Assembly: GCA_011634665.1 (NCBI GenBank)
Contig: WAEK01000005.1
Span: 922,001 to 986,000 of the forward strand
Source of the DNA: Mortierella sp. BCC40632
Taxonomy: Eukaryota > Mortierellomycota > Mortierellomycetes > Mortierellales > Mortierellaceae
Length of the DNA: 64,000 nt
Reading direction: 5' to 3'
The notes under the pieces were generated by a model. The model saw nothing but the letters and a program-made list of their open reading frames with translations. It was not told where the DNA came from and made no database searches. A program made the position numbers and the translations under genes. Of the stretch, positions 40,818-51,105 are shown piece after piece (position 1 is the stretch's first letter; each line of letters opens with the position of its first letter).

Positions 40818-42133
40818 GCGATGGGTCTAGCTGTAATTCAGGAGCAGGTGGGTCCAGGTCCACTTTGTCACTAATACAAGCCTTCTCCTCAGTCTTTGAC
40901 GACGTTGGCATTGGTTCATGGATGTTTGTGTGGGCCTTGGTTGGGTCGTGAGTATTATTGTCATTATTTTTCTGAGGAGTGGACGAAGTAGAGTTGAATA
41001 CTTTTTTATTTTTATTCGCTTGAGAACTTAACTCTGGTCTTGGAACACTCCCCTGATCCAGGTGGATAGGAGAGGGGGTTTCAGCAACTAAGCCCTGGAC
41101 TGATCTTAATTGCTGGGGCCTTTTCCCTGCTCGGGCTGAGGGGGAGGTCTCTTCGGATTCTATGTTGTTGAAACGTTTTCCACTGCGACATTCGTTAGCC
41201 ATATGTCCATCCTTGCGGCAGCGGAAGCAAGCTCCTCGTTGGCGGAGTCGCTCGCGTTCTTGTGGCGATAGTTTGGGTGTTGATGAGGGGCGGGAAGAGA
41301 ACTGTCGACGAAGGGCGTTAAGTTCGGTCCTGAGGTTATCAATTTCCATAGCCATCGGGTCTTTTTGAGTACTGTTGGAACCGGAGGGGAAGAGGGACCA
41401 TGGTGATTATCGTGGGAGAAATAACTGGAGGGGTAGAGGATATCGTGGACGATTGTTGCCTCGGTGATTGCTTTTTCAAGGGTCTTGGGTTGGCGTAGTC
41501 GAACCTGTTTAGAAGTTTCTGGATCGAGGCCACGAAGAAACCGGAAAAAGTGAAGCGTCCTTGTCTTCCTTTGGGATGAGACGAAGGTATCTTCTGAACT
41601 CATTTGTATATTCAGCGACGCCTCTTTTTTTCCTTGGATCAGATTTTCCAACTTTAAACGAGCAGCGTGGACAGCATCAGGAGGCGTGAACCTTGCGATA
41701 AACGAAGCGCGGAAATTCTCCCAGGGGTGTCAATCTTGATCTCAGATGTGCGCCACCAAGAGCGTGCGTCTTTTGTGAGGGCAAGTACAAAGTACCGAAC
41801 CCAAAGATTCTTGGAGAGCTGTAAGACAGTGAAATACTCTTCATAGCTATCGGCAAAATTTAGACACTCTTCAGCATCGATAATGCCACTAAAGGGCTCG
41901 GGCTTGGGCGGTTTGAGGACGGCGGCAAGGGTTCTTGCTTGATCATTCGCGGCCAATCCTTGAAGAATGGAGGCGGAGGCGTCGGCTTCTTGGCTCATGA
42001 TGGAAAGGGAAAAAAAAATAATCGGAAAGGGGGTCTTGATCTTGGGGTACTTGGGTTGGAGTCGTGGGGGTCCGAGGGGTGGCAGGGTTCGAGGGGGAGT
42101 CGGTGTCAGAGGGGTCGGTGGAAAGAGATTGTA

Positions 42134-42328
42134 CCTTTGCTGCCATGCAACAGTCAGAGGCCAGGGAGTCTTTGGTTTGGGCAGTTTATTGCTAAAGATT
42201 AAAGTAATGAGAAAGCTAACTATTTATACAAGTGGTTTGGTGGCAAATGGAAGGGGGCGCGGCAGTGGTGGCAACTGGACAGTCACAAATAGTGGCAAAG
42301 GGCGCAGCTTGAAGAGGACACTGTCGCA
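42134..42328 (-). repeat. 5' LTR (42146-42328) and primer-binding site of Gypsy-N
   Basis: Identical to the LTR at 35244-35426. On the - strand TGGCAGCAAAGG (42134-42145) follows directly after the LTR end TGTTGCA. Confidence 0.93.
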
Positions 42329-42333
42329 GAGTG

Positions 42334-42690
42334 GACCGCATCCTCCAAAGAGCGGCCAAACAAAAGAAACAGCCCTTCGTCCCTGTGAATCGCCCAAGCA
42401 GCAACGTCGAGTCCCTGCCCCCTACCGAGCCTATGGAAGTAGACAACATTCGACTTATCGCCAAGGCCGTAGCCCAATATCTCGGCAAGTCAACTGAAGT
42501 AAATGCCGTGCAGCAGAACCTTACCAAGCTTACCGATACCGAACGAGAAAAGCTTAGACGAATTGGTGCATGCTTTCGTTGCCGCTGTGTCGGCCATCGA
42601 GCCAGCGAGTGCCGCGCCCGCACTATCAATAGCATCGAGACTAGTACTTCCCCACCACCGACACCGCCGAGCAGCGGGGGAAAAGTCTAA
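42334..42690 (+). CDS. Gag of Gypsy-D, 3' part
   Basis: Continuation of the interrupted gag: ILQRAAKQKKQPFVPVNRP, then EPMEVDNIRLIAKAVAQYLG and a CCHC knuckle CFRCRCVGHRASEC (about 42571-42612), ending GGKV before TAA 42688-42690. The knuckle would bind the element RNA. The frame joins the first part exactly across the GAGTG duplication. A separate pol frame follows 92 bp later in a different phase. Confidence 0.9.
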   Translation, partial: DRILQRAAKQKKQPFVPVNRPSSNVESLPPTEPMEVDNIRLIAKAVAQYLGKSTEVNAVQQNLTKLTDTEREKLRRIGACFRCRCVGHRASECRARTINSIETSTSPPPTPPSSGGKV

Positions 42691-42781
42691 GGCGACCTGC
42701 GATCCAGACCAGCTTCGCCAAACTCCCTATTGCCCGTCCCCTGGAGACACAGGGCATTTCACAAAAGCTTTCTGAATAAAG

Positions 42782-43720
42782 TTGTTTTTCTCATCCCATT
42801 CAGAAGCAAAAAGTGAGCTTACCCTGCGCGACACCCCTCAAACAAACACCCCTCCTCCACCCTCTCTGTTCCCATCATCTCATCGTACCATTTCATGTCC
42901 TCCTTCACCCTCTATCCTTCCCCCTGCCTTCCCAGAAACCCTCGCTTCAACGCATCCACCAACCAAGAAACAACCTAGGCAACTCAAGCTGCACACATTC
43001 GCTACAAAATACAAGAATGAGCGCACTCTGTTGACCTTTATTTGCGCCGTGAACGGTCGTCCAGCCAAGATCCTCATTGATGGTGGAGCTGAAGGGGATG
43101 TAATCAGCTCTTACTTTTGCAAAGCGAACAACGTCTCACTCCAAGAAGGTGTTTCCATCCCTGTTGTATTGCCAAATGGTTCACGGACTCTTTGCAACTC
43201 TACTGCTTCGATCACAGTCGAACGAGGTGACTATAAAGAATGCCTTTCAGCCCTGGTATACCCTCTCGACAAATATGATCTTATTTTGGGAAAACCGTGG
43301 TTGACTCGCATCAATCTTCGTGTCAACTGGCAATCGAATGACCTTCACTTTGAACACAATGGCTCTGCTATTCATTGGACATGCCGTGGCTTCCAATCTA
43401 GTCGATCCGATATTCTACTATCTGCTATCCGTTTCGCCACCGTTATTGCATCTGATCCTGAATGCTCTATCTTCATGGTCAAGGTCCGCACCGATCCACC
43501 TAAACCACCGCCCTCACCACTTCAAGAGCCAGTCGGAAAAATTGTAGAAGATGAATATCCTGACGTGTTCCCATTGGAATTGCCAGACGGACTCCCGCCC
43601 GATAGAGAAGACAGCATGCGAATTGAAATTGACCCACACGCCGATCCTCCTGTGAGACCAGTTATACGTCTCTCTATCGCTGAACTTGATGAGCTCCGGA
43701 AACAATGGGGGTGCTACTGA
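42782..43720 (+). CDS. Protease region of Gypsy-D pol
   Basis: Linker, then [24 protein letters not shown] (retropepsin active site), [11 protein letters not shown] and [22 protein letters not shown]. It ends in the conserved RT entrance [20 protein letters not shown], where a frame break (about 43705) stops it at 43720. About 310 residues. The exact start is uncertain because no gag-pol junction signal is obvious. Confidence 0.88.
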   Translation: MFFSSHSEAKSELTLRDTPQTNTPPPPSLFPSSHRTISCPPSPSILPPAFPETLASTHPPTKKQPRQLKLHTFATKYKNERTLLTFICAVNGRPAKILIDGGAEGDVISSYFCKANNVSLQEGVSIPVVLPNGSRTLCNSTASITVERGDYKECLSALVYPLDKYDLILGKPWLTRINLRVNWQSNDLHFEHNGSAIHWTCRGFQSSRSDILLSAIRFATVIASDPECSIFMVKVRTDPPKPPPSPLQEPVGKIVEDEYPDVFPLELPDGLPPDREDSMRIEIDPHADPPVRPVIRLSIAELDELRKQWGCY

Positions 43721-43721
43721 A

Positions 43722-44884
43722 AAAAGGATTCATCTCACCAAGTACATCGCCATTTGGAGCACCAGTAATTTTTGTCAAGAAAAAAAAGAAGGCGATCTCC
43801 GGATGTGTGTCGACTACCGCGGGCTGAACAGGATCACGAAAAGAACAGGCACCCACTACCCAGAATTGATGAACTAATTGACCGATTTCGAACTGCTCGT
43901 TGTTTCACAAAGCTAGACTTAATGTCTGGATACCACCAGATGCCTATCCATCCAGATGACAGACACAAGACTGCATTTAGAACAAGATATGGCCACTACG
44001 AATTTAATGTCGTACCCTTTGGTCTCACGAATGCCCCTGCCGCCTTCTCAGCCATGATGCGTAAAGCATTAGAGCCATTGCTGGATGTGTGCTTAGTCGT
44101 TTATTTGGATGACATCCTGATATACTCGGACAACGAAGAACAACACTTGGATCACTTGCGACAAGTCTTGGAACTCCTCCGCAAAAACAAGCTCTATGCC
44201 AAGCGTTCGAAGTGTTCATTCATGCAGGAAGAGACAGAGTTCCTTGGCCATGTCATTTCAAAGGATGGGTTAAAGACCAACGCTGGCCTCGTCAAAGCTA
44301 TCCGAGAATGGCCAACCCCGACTAGCCAACACCATGTGATGCAGTTTTTGGGTCTTGCCCAGTTTTACCACCAGTGTATTGACCACTTTGCTGATATCGC
44401 CCTCCCTCTTACTGCTCTGCTAGGTTCAACTGCGAGGTTTGAATGGAACAAAGAACAACAGGCAGCATTTGATTCTCTGAAACGTGCTGTCACCAGCGCC
44501 CCTGTCCTCCGTATTTTTGATCCTGCTTTTGCCACCGCTGTTGAAGCAGACGCCTCTGGTTTCGCAGTTGGCGCTGTTTTATTTCAGACAGATCACCACG
44601 GCACATCAAGACCAGTCGCCTTCACCTCGCGAAAGTTGAACCCAGCAGAGAGAAACTACCCTACACACGAGCAAGAAATGCTGGCTGTCGTGCACGCCCT
44701 AAAAACATGCAACATTTTCCTACCCAGCCAAACCTTACTCGACGGCAAGCACGATGGATGGAACTACTGCAAGAATATGACTTTACCTTCAAATACAAAG
44801 CCGGCAAAGACAACATTGTCCCTGATGCTCTCTCCAGGTGACCTGATCACAAGGAACAAGACACTACCCAGATCAACTCCATGA
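43722..44884 (+). pseudogene. Reverse transcriptase of Gypsy-D; RNase H partly deleted
   Basis: [21 protein letters not shown] is followed by a break near 43780, then [48 protein letters not shown] and WPTPTSQHHVMQFLGL. RNase H begins EADASGFAVGAVLFQ, PVAFTSRKLNPAERNY, but after HALKT (about 44708) a deletion of roughly 70 bp removes the YTDH block. Homology resumes out of frame at HFPTQPNLTRRQARW. The catalytic Asp of RT is intact, the RNase H is not. Confidence 0.9.
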
Positions 44885-46379
44885 AGACCAGAGCAGTACA
44901 GCTTGACCCAGGTTTACGGCAGCGCCTGATAGAGAGTTATCCCACAGACCCTGCTCTTGGGTCACTCTATGAAAGCTGCCGGGAGGGAAGTCCAAACAAA
45001 CGTTATTTTATCTTTGATGGCCTGCTTTGGATCAACCATGATGAAAAGATCTTGCTCTGCATACCGAAAGGAGCTAACATCCAAGCCGATCTACTCCATG
45101 ACGCTCATGACGCACCTCTTTTCAGGACACCTTGGGTTCGACAAGACGTATGACCTATTGCGAAGATCATTCTACTGGCCCCGAATGGCAAGAGACGCCA
45201 AACGTTATGTGACCTCCTGTGACGCCTGCCAACGGAATAAGCCCTCGCTCAAAGCTCCCGCTGGACTGTTTACGCCTCTAGCAATCCCCTAGCCAAAAAT
45301 GGGACACTGTCTCGATGGACTTTATTGTCAAACTCCCTAAAACGGCTCGGGGTTTCGATGCGATTACTGTCTTTGTGGATAAACTTTCCAAGCAAGTCCA
45401 CTTCTGTCCCTCGAAAACCACAGACACCGCCGCCGACGTCGCTCGAATATTTTTCAATGAAGTCTTCCGGCACCATGGTATGCCCAAGAATATTGTCTCC
45501 GACAGGGACTCCTGATTCACGGGCAAGTTTTGGACAGCCCTTATGAAGTTGATGGGCACCAAACTCAACATGTCAACGGCGTTCCACCCACAGTCAGATG
45601 GGCAAACAGAAAGGGCCAACCGTGCCTTGGAGGAGATGCTGCGACCACTTGTCTCATACGAACAGAATGATTGGGACCTCTTCCTTCCTGCCGTGGAGTT
45701 TGCATACAATAATTCAAAGAACGCCTCCACTGGATACTCACCATTCTTTCTGAACTATGGTCACAACCCACACGTCCCTTCTTCTCTTGTGACCCCTCCG
45801 TCCTCTGATGTCCCAGCAGTGGATGATTTTGTTGCAAGACAGTCCTCTTTCCTTTCAAGAGCAAAAGATGCCATCCTGGAGGCTCAAGGGCGACAAAAGA
45901 AACATGCAGACCAATCGCGCCGTCCAGCAACCTTCGAAGTAGGAGACATGGTCATGCTCAAAAGGGAACATGTCCGATTGGCAGCCCACTCCAACAGGCC
46001 CTCAAGAAAGCTGGGACCCGTCAATGCTGGACCCTTCAAGATCATCGAGAAAGTGCATGAAAATGCATACAAGTTGGAATTGCCTCCTCAGATGAAGCTA
46101 CACCCTGTCTTCAACGCTGACTTGCTGATCCAACATCAAGAGTCTCCAGAAGAATTCAGTGATAGAGTGCCAGCAGGGCCCCCACCTGAAATCATTGAAG
46201 GAGAAGAAGAGTACGAGATTGAAAAGATCTTGGATGTCAAGAAGGCTGGACGAGGATTCAAGTACCTTGTGTTATGGAAAGGCTACCCCCATGAAGAAGC
46301 ACAATGGATATCAAAAACAGCTCTCAAGAATGCACCAGAAGTACTCGCCGAGTTTGAAGCCCAACGGAAAACGACTTAG
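44881..46379 (+). pseudogene. Integrase and chromodomain of Gypsy-D, three breaks
   Basis: Zinc region GHLGFDKTYDLLRRSF and CDACQRNKPS, a TAG at 45290-45292 where relatives have Gln, core MDFIVKLPKTARGFDAITVFVD, VSDRDS followed by TGA at 45513-45515, then a long intact frame 45543-46379 with HPQSDGQTERANRALEE, GDMVMLKREHVRLAA and chromodomain YEIEKILDVKKAGRGFKYLVLWKGYPHEEAQW. Base-substitution stops indicate real ageing rather than run-length errors. Confidence 0.92.
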
Positions 46380-46393
46380 ATATTTTTTTTCAA

Positions 46394-46566
46394 GACGGGG
46401 AGGATGAAATAGGACAGCCACATTGCTGCGCCTACCTCTGTACAACGTAGTGGCGCGCCACTATCCGCGCCCCCAAATAGTCCCTCAACCTGTATAAATA
46501 CCCTTCCCTCACTATCCTTAATAAAGCAGACTTACTCCGACTTCCACGATCGCCTTTTCTATTGCA
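46394..46566 (+). repeat. Polypurine tract and 3' LTR of Gypsy-D
   Basis: GACGGGGAGGA (46394-46404) abuts the LTR start TGAAATAGG at 46405. The LTR ends CTATTGCA at 46566. It differs from the 5' LTR at CAACGTAG versus CAACATAG and AAATAG versus AAAAAG. Confidence 0.93.
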
Positions 46567-46917
46567 ACTCCCCAGGTAGAGGAGGACGTTCAGGCGGCTC
46601 TTCGGTTCCATGAAAGTCGTGACAACCGCTTAGAGCAACTTCAACAACGTATCCGTGAGATTGAGGAGGCGAAACGGATCGAACGTCACAAGGTCTTAGC
46701 CGAGCTTTACCAGGAGCAGAAGAAGAGGGAAGCAGAAAGCAAGCTGAAGAAAGCAAAGCAAGTTGTGAAGGAATTCCCGAAGACGGCGATGAAGAAACCA
46801 CGCCAGGAGACTTCCGTGCCTAAGGATCGAACCTCTAGAGGGAAGAAGGACAGGATCAAAAGTTCTAGCCACGGTCGCCTAAAGGATCTACTGACTCTGA
46901 GAGAGAAAGAAACCCTG
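46567..46917 (+). pseudogene. Coiled-coil gag-like fragment of Gypsy-E
   Basis: Frame from 46567: VEEDVQAALRFHESRDNRLEQLQ, then RIREIEEAKRIERHKVLAELY, KKREAESKLKKAKQVVKEF. It is highly charged with a heptad-like pattern, then a basic tail. The position before pol suggests the end of gag, but no zinc knuckle is visible. It runs into the LTR-like insert at 46918 and ends at a stop near 46981. Confidence 0.55.
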
Positions 46918-47250
46918 AAGGGTCTACTGTGGTGTAGTAAATACGACTGGGCGATCTTCTGGCCCCTGGGCCAGGGGGTATAAATGGTGTCCCTCGACAC
47001 CAGACAATAAAGACAGTTTGTTTTCTTCCTTTTATTTTCCCGATCCGTTTGTGAATACTTACCGTCTGGAGCAGGTCCACTCGTCCGCCCGCCCCGGGGG
47101 TACGATCCTGTAGCTAGATATTGTTCATTTGCGAGTCTTTTCTCTTGCCTTGTTCTCTCTCTATAGAACGGTGATACGCGTCGTGATCAGTATGTTTCCC
47201 TCTTCTATGCTGGCAATCCCCTTTCCCAATAGGTCTCACACACCTGCCTG
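46918..47250 (+). repeat. Probable LTR-type insertion (boundaries uncertain)
   Basis: It starts TGTGGTGTAGTAAATACG, with TATAAATGG (about 46978) and AATAAAGACAG (about 47006), the spacing seen in the other LTRs here. Coding sequence stops at the left and resumes by about 47253. I could not find a convincing target duplication or right end. Confidence 0.5.
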
Positions 47251-47252
47251 CC

Positions 47253-49192
47253 AAGTAGTGCGAGCTCTTTCCCCCTGTGCTGGTCCTCTACGCCGCACTA
47301 CCTAAGCCAATCCAGATCGTTGTTGGTCAGAAACCTTTTGACATCGTCCAGTGTTTGCGCGAGACACAAGTTGGAAACATCAGCCTTGCCCAACTCCTTG
47401 GTGTGTCGCCAGCGTTAAGGAAGCAAGTACTCGCGTCTCTCCGCACCCTGCGTGAGGAAGAGCAGGCCATGTGGATGCAGATCCTCCCTCCATTGCGAAC
47501 ATTGCTCAACGAGGTCATCACCGTCGAATGTCATGTAGTGCAAGGCCAAACTTCTGTGAGCTCCACCCATTCTGTCCAAGCAACGGTTCATGGAGTACCT
47601 TGCAAACCCCTCCTTGACAGTGGATCGTGTATCAACGTGTGCAGCAGAAAGTTCCTCGATTCAGTTGGCATCACAGACGTCAATCCAGTGTCAAGCATCG
47701 CAATCCGAGCCCTGACGGGACATGCCAAGGTCTCCGGGGAAGTAAATGCCATCCCGTTGAATATCGGTGGAATCACCATCACCCTCAGTTGTGTAGTGGT
47801 CGACGAAGCACCATTTGACCTTCTCCTAGGCCAAGAATTTCTGGAGTTTACCAGGAGTACTGTCCACTTTGCGGAGGGCGACTATGAGCTGTATCACCAG
47901 GGATATCGTATCTGCTTCAACGGTCGGCGTAACGACCCCCCTCAGGTCTCTCGGTCAAACGGTCTCCCGAAGCAATATGGGAAACACCAACATCTGAATG
48001 GAACATTCTCCGAGAGCGAGGAAAGCGATTATTCCGACAGCGACCAGGCCATGATCAGCTCTTCGGCCAGCGAGACGGAATCTGACGTCTCGGACGACGC
48101 ATCTAGTTCTGAGGATGAAGAGGAGGACCTCGATAGGGAGTTGCTACTCTTGAAGGCCGAGCAAACGTATCTAATGGATTTGGAAGTCATGAGTGAGCAA
48201 GACGCATTGGAGGAGGAAATGAATGGAAACGTCGCCGCCATCTATCTCTTACAAGTCAATCCGATGATGACCGACCCTGAAATAGCCGAGAAGTCGACTT
48301 TCAACGCCGAGGTCGTTCAAGAATGGGAAATGAAAGCCGATCTGTTAGCACCAAAGCTGGTGCTCAACCACGATTACGGGTTCTGCCTGGAAGCACCGCG
48401 ATGCAGAGACACCTTGACGGATACCCCGACTATGCTCCTTCCAGGCTTAGAGGAGCGTTCTGTCCAGGTTGGCGATGTGCCCGAGGTACATGCCCATCTC
48501 TCACATATCCAAGAGATGTTCCTGAAGTACCAGGAGTGCTTTCCAAAGGCCGGAGAGATGTCTCGTACCATGCGTGAGGATCGTTTGTCTACTCCTGTCA
48601 GGTTTCAGCTACGTCCTGACGTTGATACCTTTCCCAAGGCGTCTGCGAGGAAGCTTTCCCCCAACCAAATCCAAACCTTGGTTGAATACCGTGATAAGAT
48701 GGTGAAGGCGGGAAAGATGAGAAAGTCTTCGTCTCACGTCTCATGCAATCCTCTACTAGTCAAGAAGAAGGATGGAACCAGCAGAGTCGTCGTCAATTTC
48801 ATCCCTGTGAACGAACTTGTCGCCCCGATGGCTTGGCCGATCAGTGATCCAATGTCCGAGATCTATAAGCTCCAGGGATACTCTTGGCTTAGTTTTTGGG
48901 ATTGCAAGGACGGCTACTTGCGATCCCCACTCGCTGAAGAATGCAAGTACCTCACGGCCGTGTATTTCCGTGACGGACTCTACGAGTCTAATGTATTGCC
49001 CATGGGGTTTGTTGATGCCATGCAATGGTATATCAAGCACATGAGCGAGGCCTTCGATTCTCCGTTGCTGAAGGGACACTTAGGGACCTTTGTCGACGAT
49101 ATGGGTATGGGAACCCGTACGTTTGAGCAGCACTTGGGTCATGTGGAGGAAGTTCTTGCAAGGATGGAATATGTCAATGGATCATTCGCCGG
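47253..49192 (+). CDS. Protease and reverse transcriptase of Gypsy-E
   Basis: An open frame of ~640 residues: KPFDIVQCLRETQVGNISLAQLLG, protease VPCKPLLDSGSCINVCSRKF and PFDLLLGQEFLEF, a Ser/Asp/Glu-rich linker (about 48005-48150, SESEESDYSDSD type), and RT with NPLLVKKKDGTSRVVVNFIPVN, FWDCKDGYLRSPLAEE and LGTFVDDMGMG. The catalytic site is FVDD, not the YLDD of the other elements here. It is cut at 49192 by a MITE. The start is upstream of the first ATG, and 47277 is only a CTG. Confidence 0.88.
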
Positions 49193-49337
49193 TAGTGTTT
49201 CTCAAAAAAAGCCCGAGCCAAAAAAACTAGTCCCACACAATGTAAAATTTCTCGGTGAAAGCTCACCCGACTCGGCTCGAAAATTTACATTGTGTGGGAC
49301 TGACTTTTTTGGCTCGGGCTTTTTTTGAGAAACACTA
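49193..49337 (+). mobile_element. hAT-type fold-back MITE c, copy 1 (145 bp, TSD TTCGCCGG)
   Basis: Inverted arms of about 65 bp, starting TAGTGTTTCTCAAAAAAAG and ending GAGAAACACTA, with an 8-bp duplication TTCGCCGG at 49185-49192 and 49338-49345. It sits in the RT of Gypsy-E. Copy 2 is at 55143-55287. Confidence 0.95.
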
Positions 49338-49345
49338 TTCGCCGG

Positions 49346-49800
49346 GGCCAAGTCCGGCTTCTTTGTCAAGCAACGCGAGTTTCTGGGTCGGATTATCTGG
49401 AAGAACTCCATCAGCGCCCACCCAGAGAAGCTGAAAAAGGTCGCGTACTGGCCCACGCCATCGAATGTGAAGACTCTGCGTCAGTTCATCGGATTCGCCT
49501 TGTTTATGGGGGATCATGTCTCAGGGTTTGCAGAGATAGCGGCACCATTATTCGCTCTGTACAAGTTTGACAAGAAACCACTTCAGTTCCAGAAGGCATG
49601 GCGAGAGGACGAGAGATATGCCAAGGCATTCCAGGAGCTGCAGTGTGCACTGGTCAAAAGTCCGGTTCTTATCATGATCGACCATGGAAGACCGATCATT
49701 GTCGCTGCTGATACCTCCGGGCGAGCTACGGGTTGGGTTACCGCCCATGCATCTGATCCTCAAGACGATAATAATATTACACCGAAAGTCAAGTACCGTC
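49346..49800 (+). CDS. RT thumb/connection and RNase H start of Gypsy-E
   Basis: The frame resumes after the MITE: AKSGFFVKQREFLGRIIW, KKVAYWPTPSNVKTLRQFIGFALF, then FDKKPLQFQKAW and the RNase H entry KSPVLIMIDHGRPIIVAADTSGRATGW. It is cut at 49800 by a family K LTR with a CCGTC duplication (49796-49800), and pol continues at 50068 in frame with the restored sequence. Confidence 0.88.
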
Positions 49801-50067
49801 TGTAACAAGGCAAGAGGAATAGGGAAGGAGAAGAACAAGGACAGGGACTAGGACAAAGGCTAGGGACAAGAAGTGAGTTACTAACTGACGTTTATTGAGA
49901 AAGAAAGAGAGGAAATAAATACTAGAGAAGATATGTAGAAAAAGGGGTGAACCCTTTCCATGGAGCGCGGCAATGGGGGAAGAAAATTCGTGTCCGTCCG
50001 TACAGATCGAAACATTCCAGCAAGGACATTCTCAAAGAGACGCACCAAGGTAGCATACTCTTTGACA
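49801..50067 (-). repeat. Solo LTR, family K, copy 2 (267 bp, TSD CCGTC)
   Basis: On the + strand TGTAACAAGGCAAGAGG to CATACTCTTTGACA, the inverse of 32629-32885, with CCGTC at 49796-49800 and 50068-50072. It inserts within the RNase H of Gypsy-E. Confidence 0.93.
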
Positions 50068-50606
50068 CCGTCCCATATTATTCGGAAGTCGCAAGCTGTC
50101 CGATGCCGAGACTCGCTATTGTGCGACTGAACGAGAGCTGCTTGGCTTAGTGTATTGTCTTAAGAAAAACGAGCACCTTCTTTTGGACAAGGTGGTGCAT
50201 GTTTTTATCGATCACAGGGCCCTCTTGTACTTGCGGAACTTGCGCACCCTGAATCAGCGTTTGACCAAATGGAGTCTGATCGTATCAAACTTCAATGTCA
50301 AGATCCACCATCGACCAGGACGTGATATGAAGGATGTGGACCCGCTTTCGAGAGTTCCCATCATCAGTACAGACAAGATCCTTACCTGGGGGTTGGAGGA
50401 TGAGATGGCAGGCACCAAGAACGATAGCAACGAGGTCAACATCTTCTTTGTGGAAATAGCAGAGGAACCTTTCCTCAGCATCGCCCGCTTCCTCGCTAGA
50501 GAGGACCTGAGTTCGATTCGAGATCATGAAAGAAAAGCCTTAGCTCGGCAGGCCAGGCAATTCTTTCTTTTCAACGGCGAGCTCATGAAACGCACACCTG
50601 GAGCGG
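50068..50606 (+). CDS. RNase H end and integrase zinc-region start of Gypsy-E
   Basis: Read in the frame RKLSDAETRYCATERELLGLVY, the canonical RNase H helix, then FIDHRALLYLRNLRTLNQRLTKW and GRDMKDVDPLSR, then a charged linker to FFLFNGELMKRTPGA. It has no ATG of its own because it is an internal pol segment. It is cut at 50606 by a TRIM LTR (GCGG duplicated). Confidence 0.88.
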
Positions 50607-51101
50607 TGTGCTGTAGCTCCTTGCTCCAAAGACACACGGGGGATGCTCAAAGGAGAGGAAGGCAAAGGGACGGTCATCTGGTCGAGGGCCAATGAATGAG
50701 AGTCATAGGATTGCTCAGGTGGGAACAACAGCCAGGAAGGAAGGAAAGAATGAAAGAGGGGGGACGAAACGAGAAGAATCTTACATCAAAAGCGCCATGC
50801 TACCAACGGGTCGCCAGGAGCTCTTCAATGGCATGAAACGAGCGGAAGGCAGCACAAAAGCTAAATCAAGCTTCTACAAAAGAAGGGGGAGGGGTGGACG
50901 AATCTTACTTTCAAAGTCAACAGGGAACAAAAACAAAAGGAAGAAACGACCAGGAGCAAACAAGAGCCTGCTCAAGTATTTATTCATCTACTATCTATTG
51001 AGGGGCATGCAGACCAGATGGCTCCGCAGCCCCAAGTTGTCCACCTCTTGGAAAGGGCTAAAATCGTAACTACTGCGACCAGTGTCAGTTACTACACGAC
51101 A
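50607..51101 (-). repeat. Solo TRIM LTR (495 bp, TSD GCGG)
   Basis: Same sequence as the LTRs at 38950 and 40319. GCGG is duplicated at 50603-50606 and 51102-51105, and removal restores the Gypsy-E frame. A solo LTR implies a complete TRIM once sat here and recombined out. Confidence 0.95.
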
Positions 51102-51105
51102 GCGG

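Larger units (their letters stand above)
38331..41998 (-). pseudogene. Gag and protease of Gypsy-N, split by the TRIM
   Basis: Gag starts MSQEADASASILQGLAAND at 41998. It has the capsid region FADSYEEYFTVLQLS and DARSWWRTSE, then knuckle CFRCRKDGHMANEC near 41205-41235. Gag and the protease linker share one frame down to 40822. After the TRIM the frame resumes at 38945 with KSTHKPKKKK, and the protease follows: [28 protein letters not shown]. Frame breaks occur near 41700, 41600 and 38840. Confidence 0.9.
35244..42328 (-). mobile_element. Gypsy-N: nested chromovirus with identical 183-bp LTRs
   Basis: Inserted in the Gypsy-D gag with a 5-bp duplication GAGTG (35239-35243 and 42329-42333). 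LTRs at 35244-35426 and 42146-42328 appear identical over 183 bp, so the insertion is recent. It is the same family as Gypsy-1, which gives a second copy to compare. It is itself interrupted by a TRIM at 38950-40817. Without it the element is about 5.2 kb, normal for Ty3/Gypsy. Confidence 0.96.
34328..46566 (+). mobile_element. Gypsy-D: complete chromovirus hosting a nested element
   Basis: LTRs of 162 bp at 34328-34489 and 46405-46566 differ at about two positions. The gag is split by Gypsy-N (35244-42328). Order on the + strand: primer-binding site, gag, protease, RT, RNase H, integrase, chromodomain, polypurine tract. No target duplication is visible: the left flank ends TGGAAA and the right flank starts ACTCC, and the two flanks belong to different elements. 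Recombination or a deletion therefore happened after or during insertion. Confidence 0.95.
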
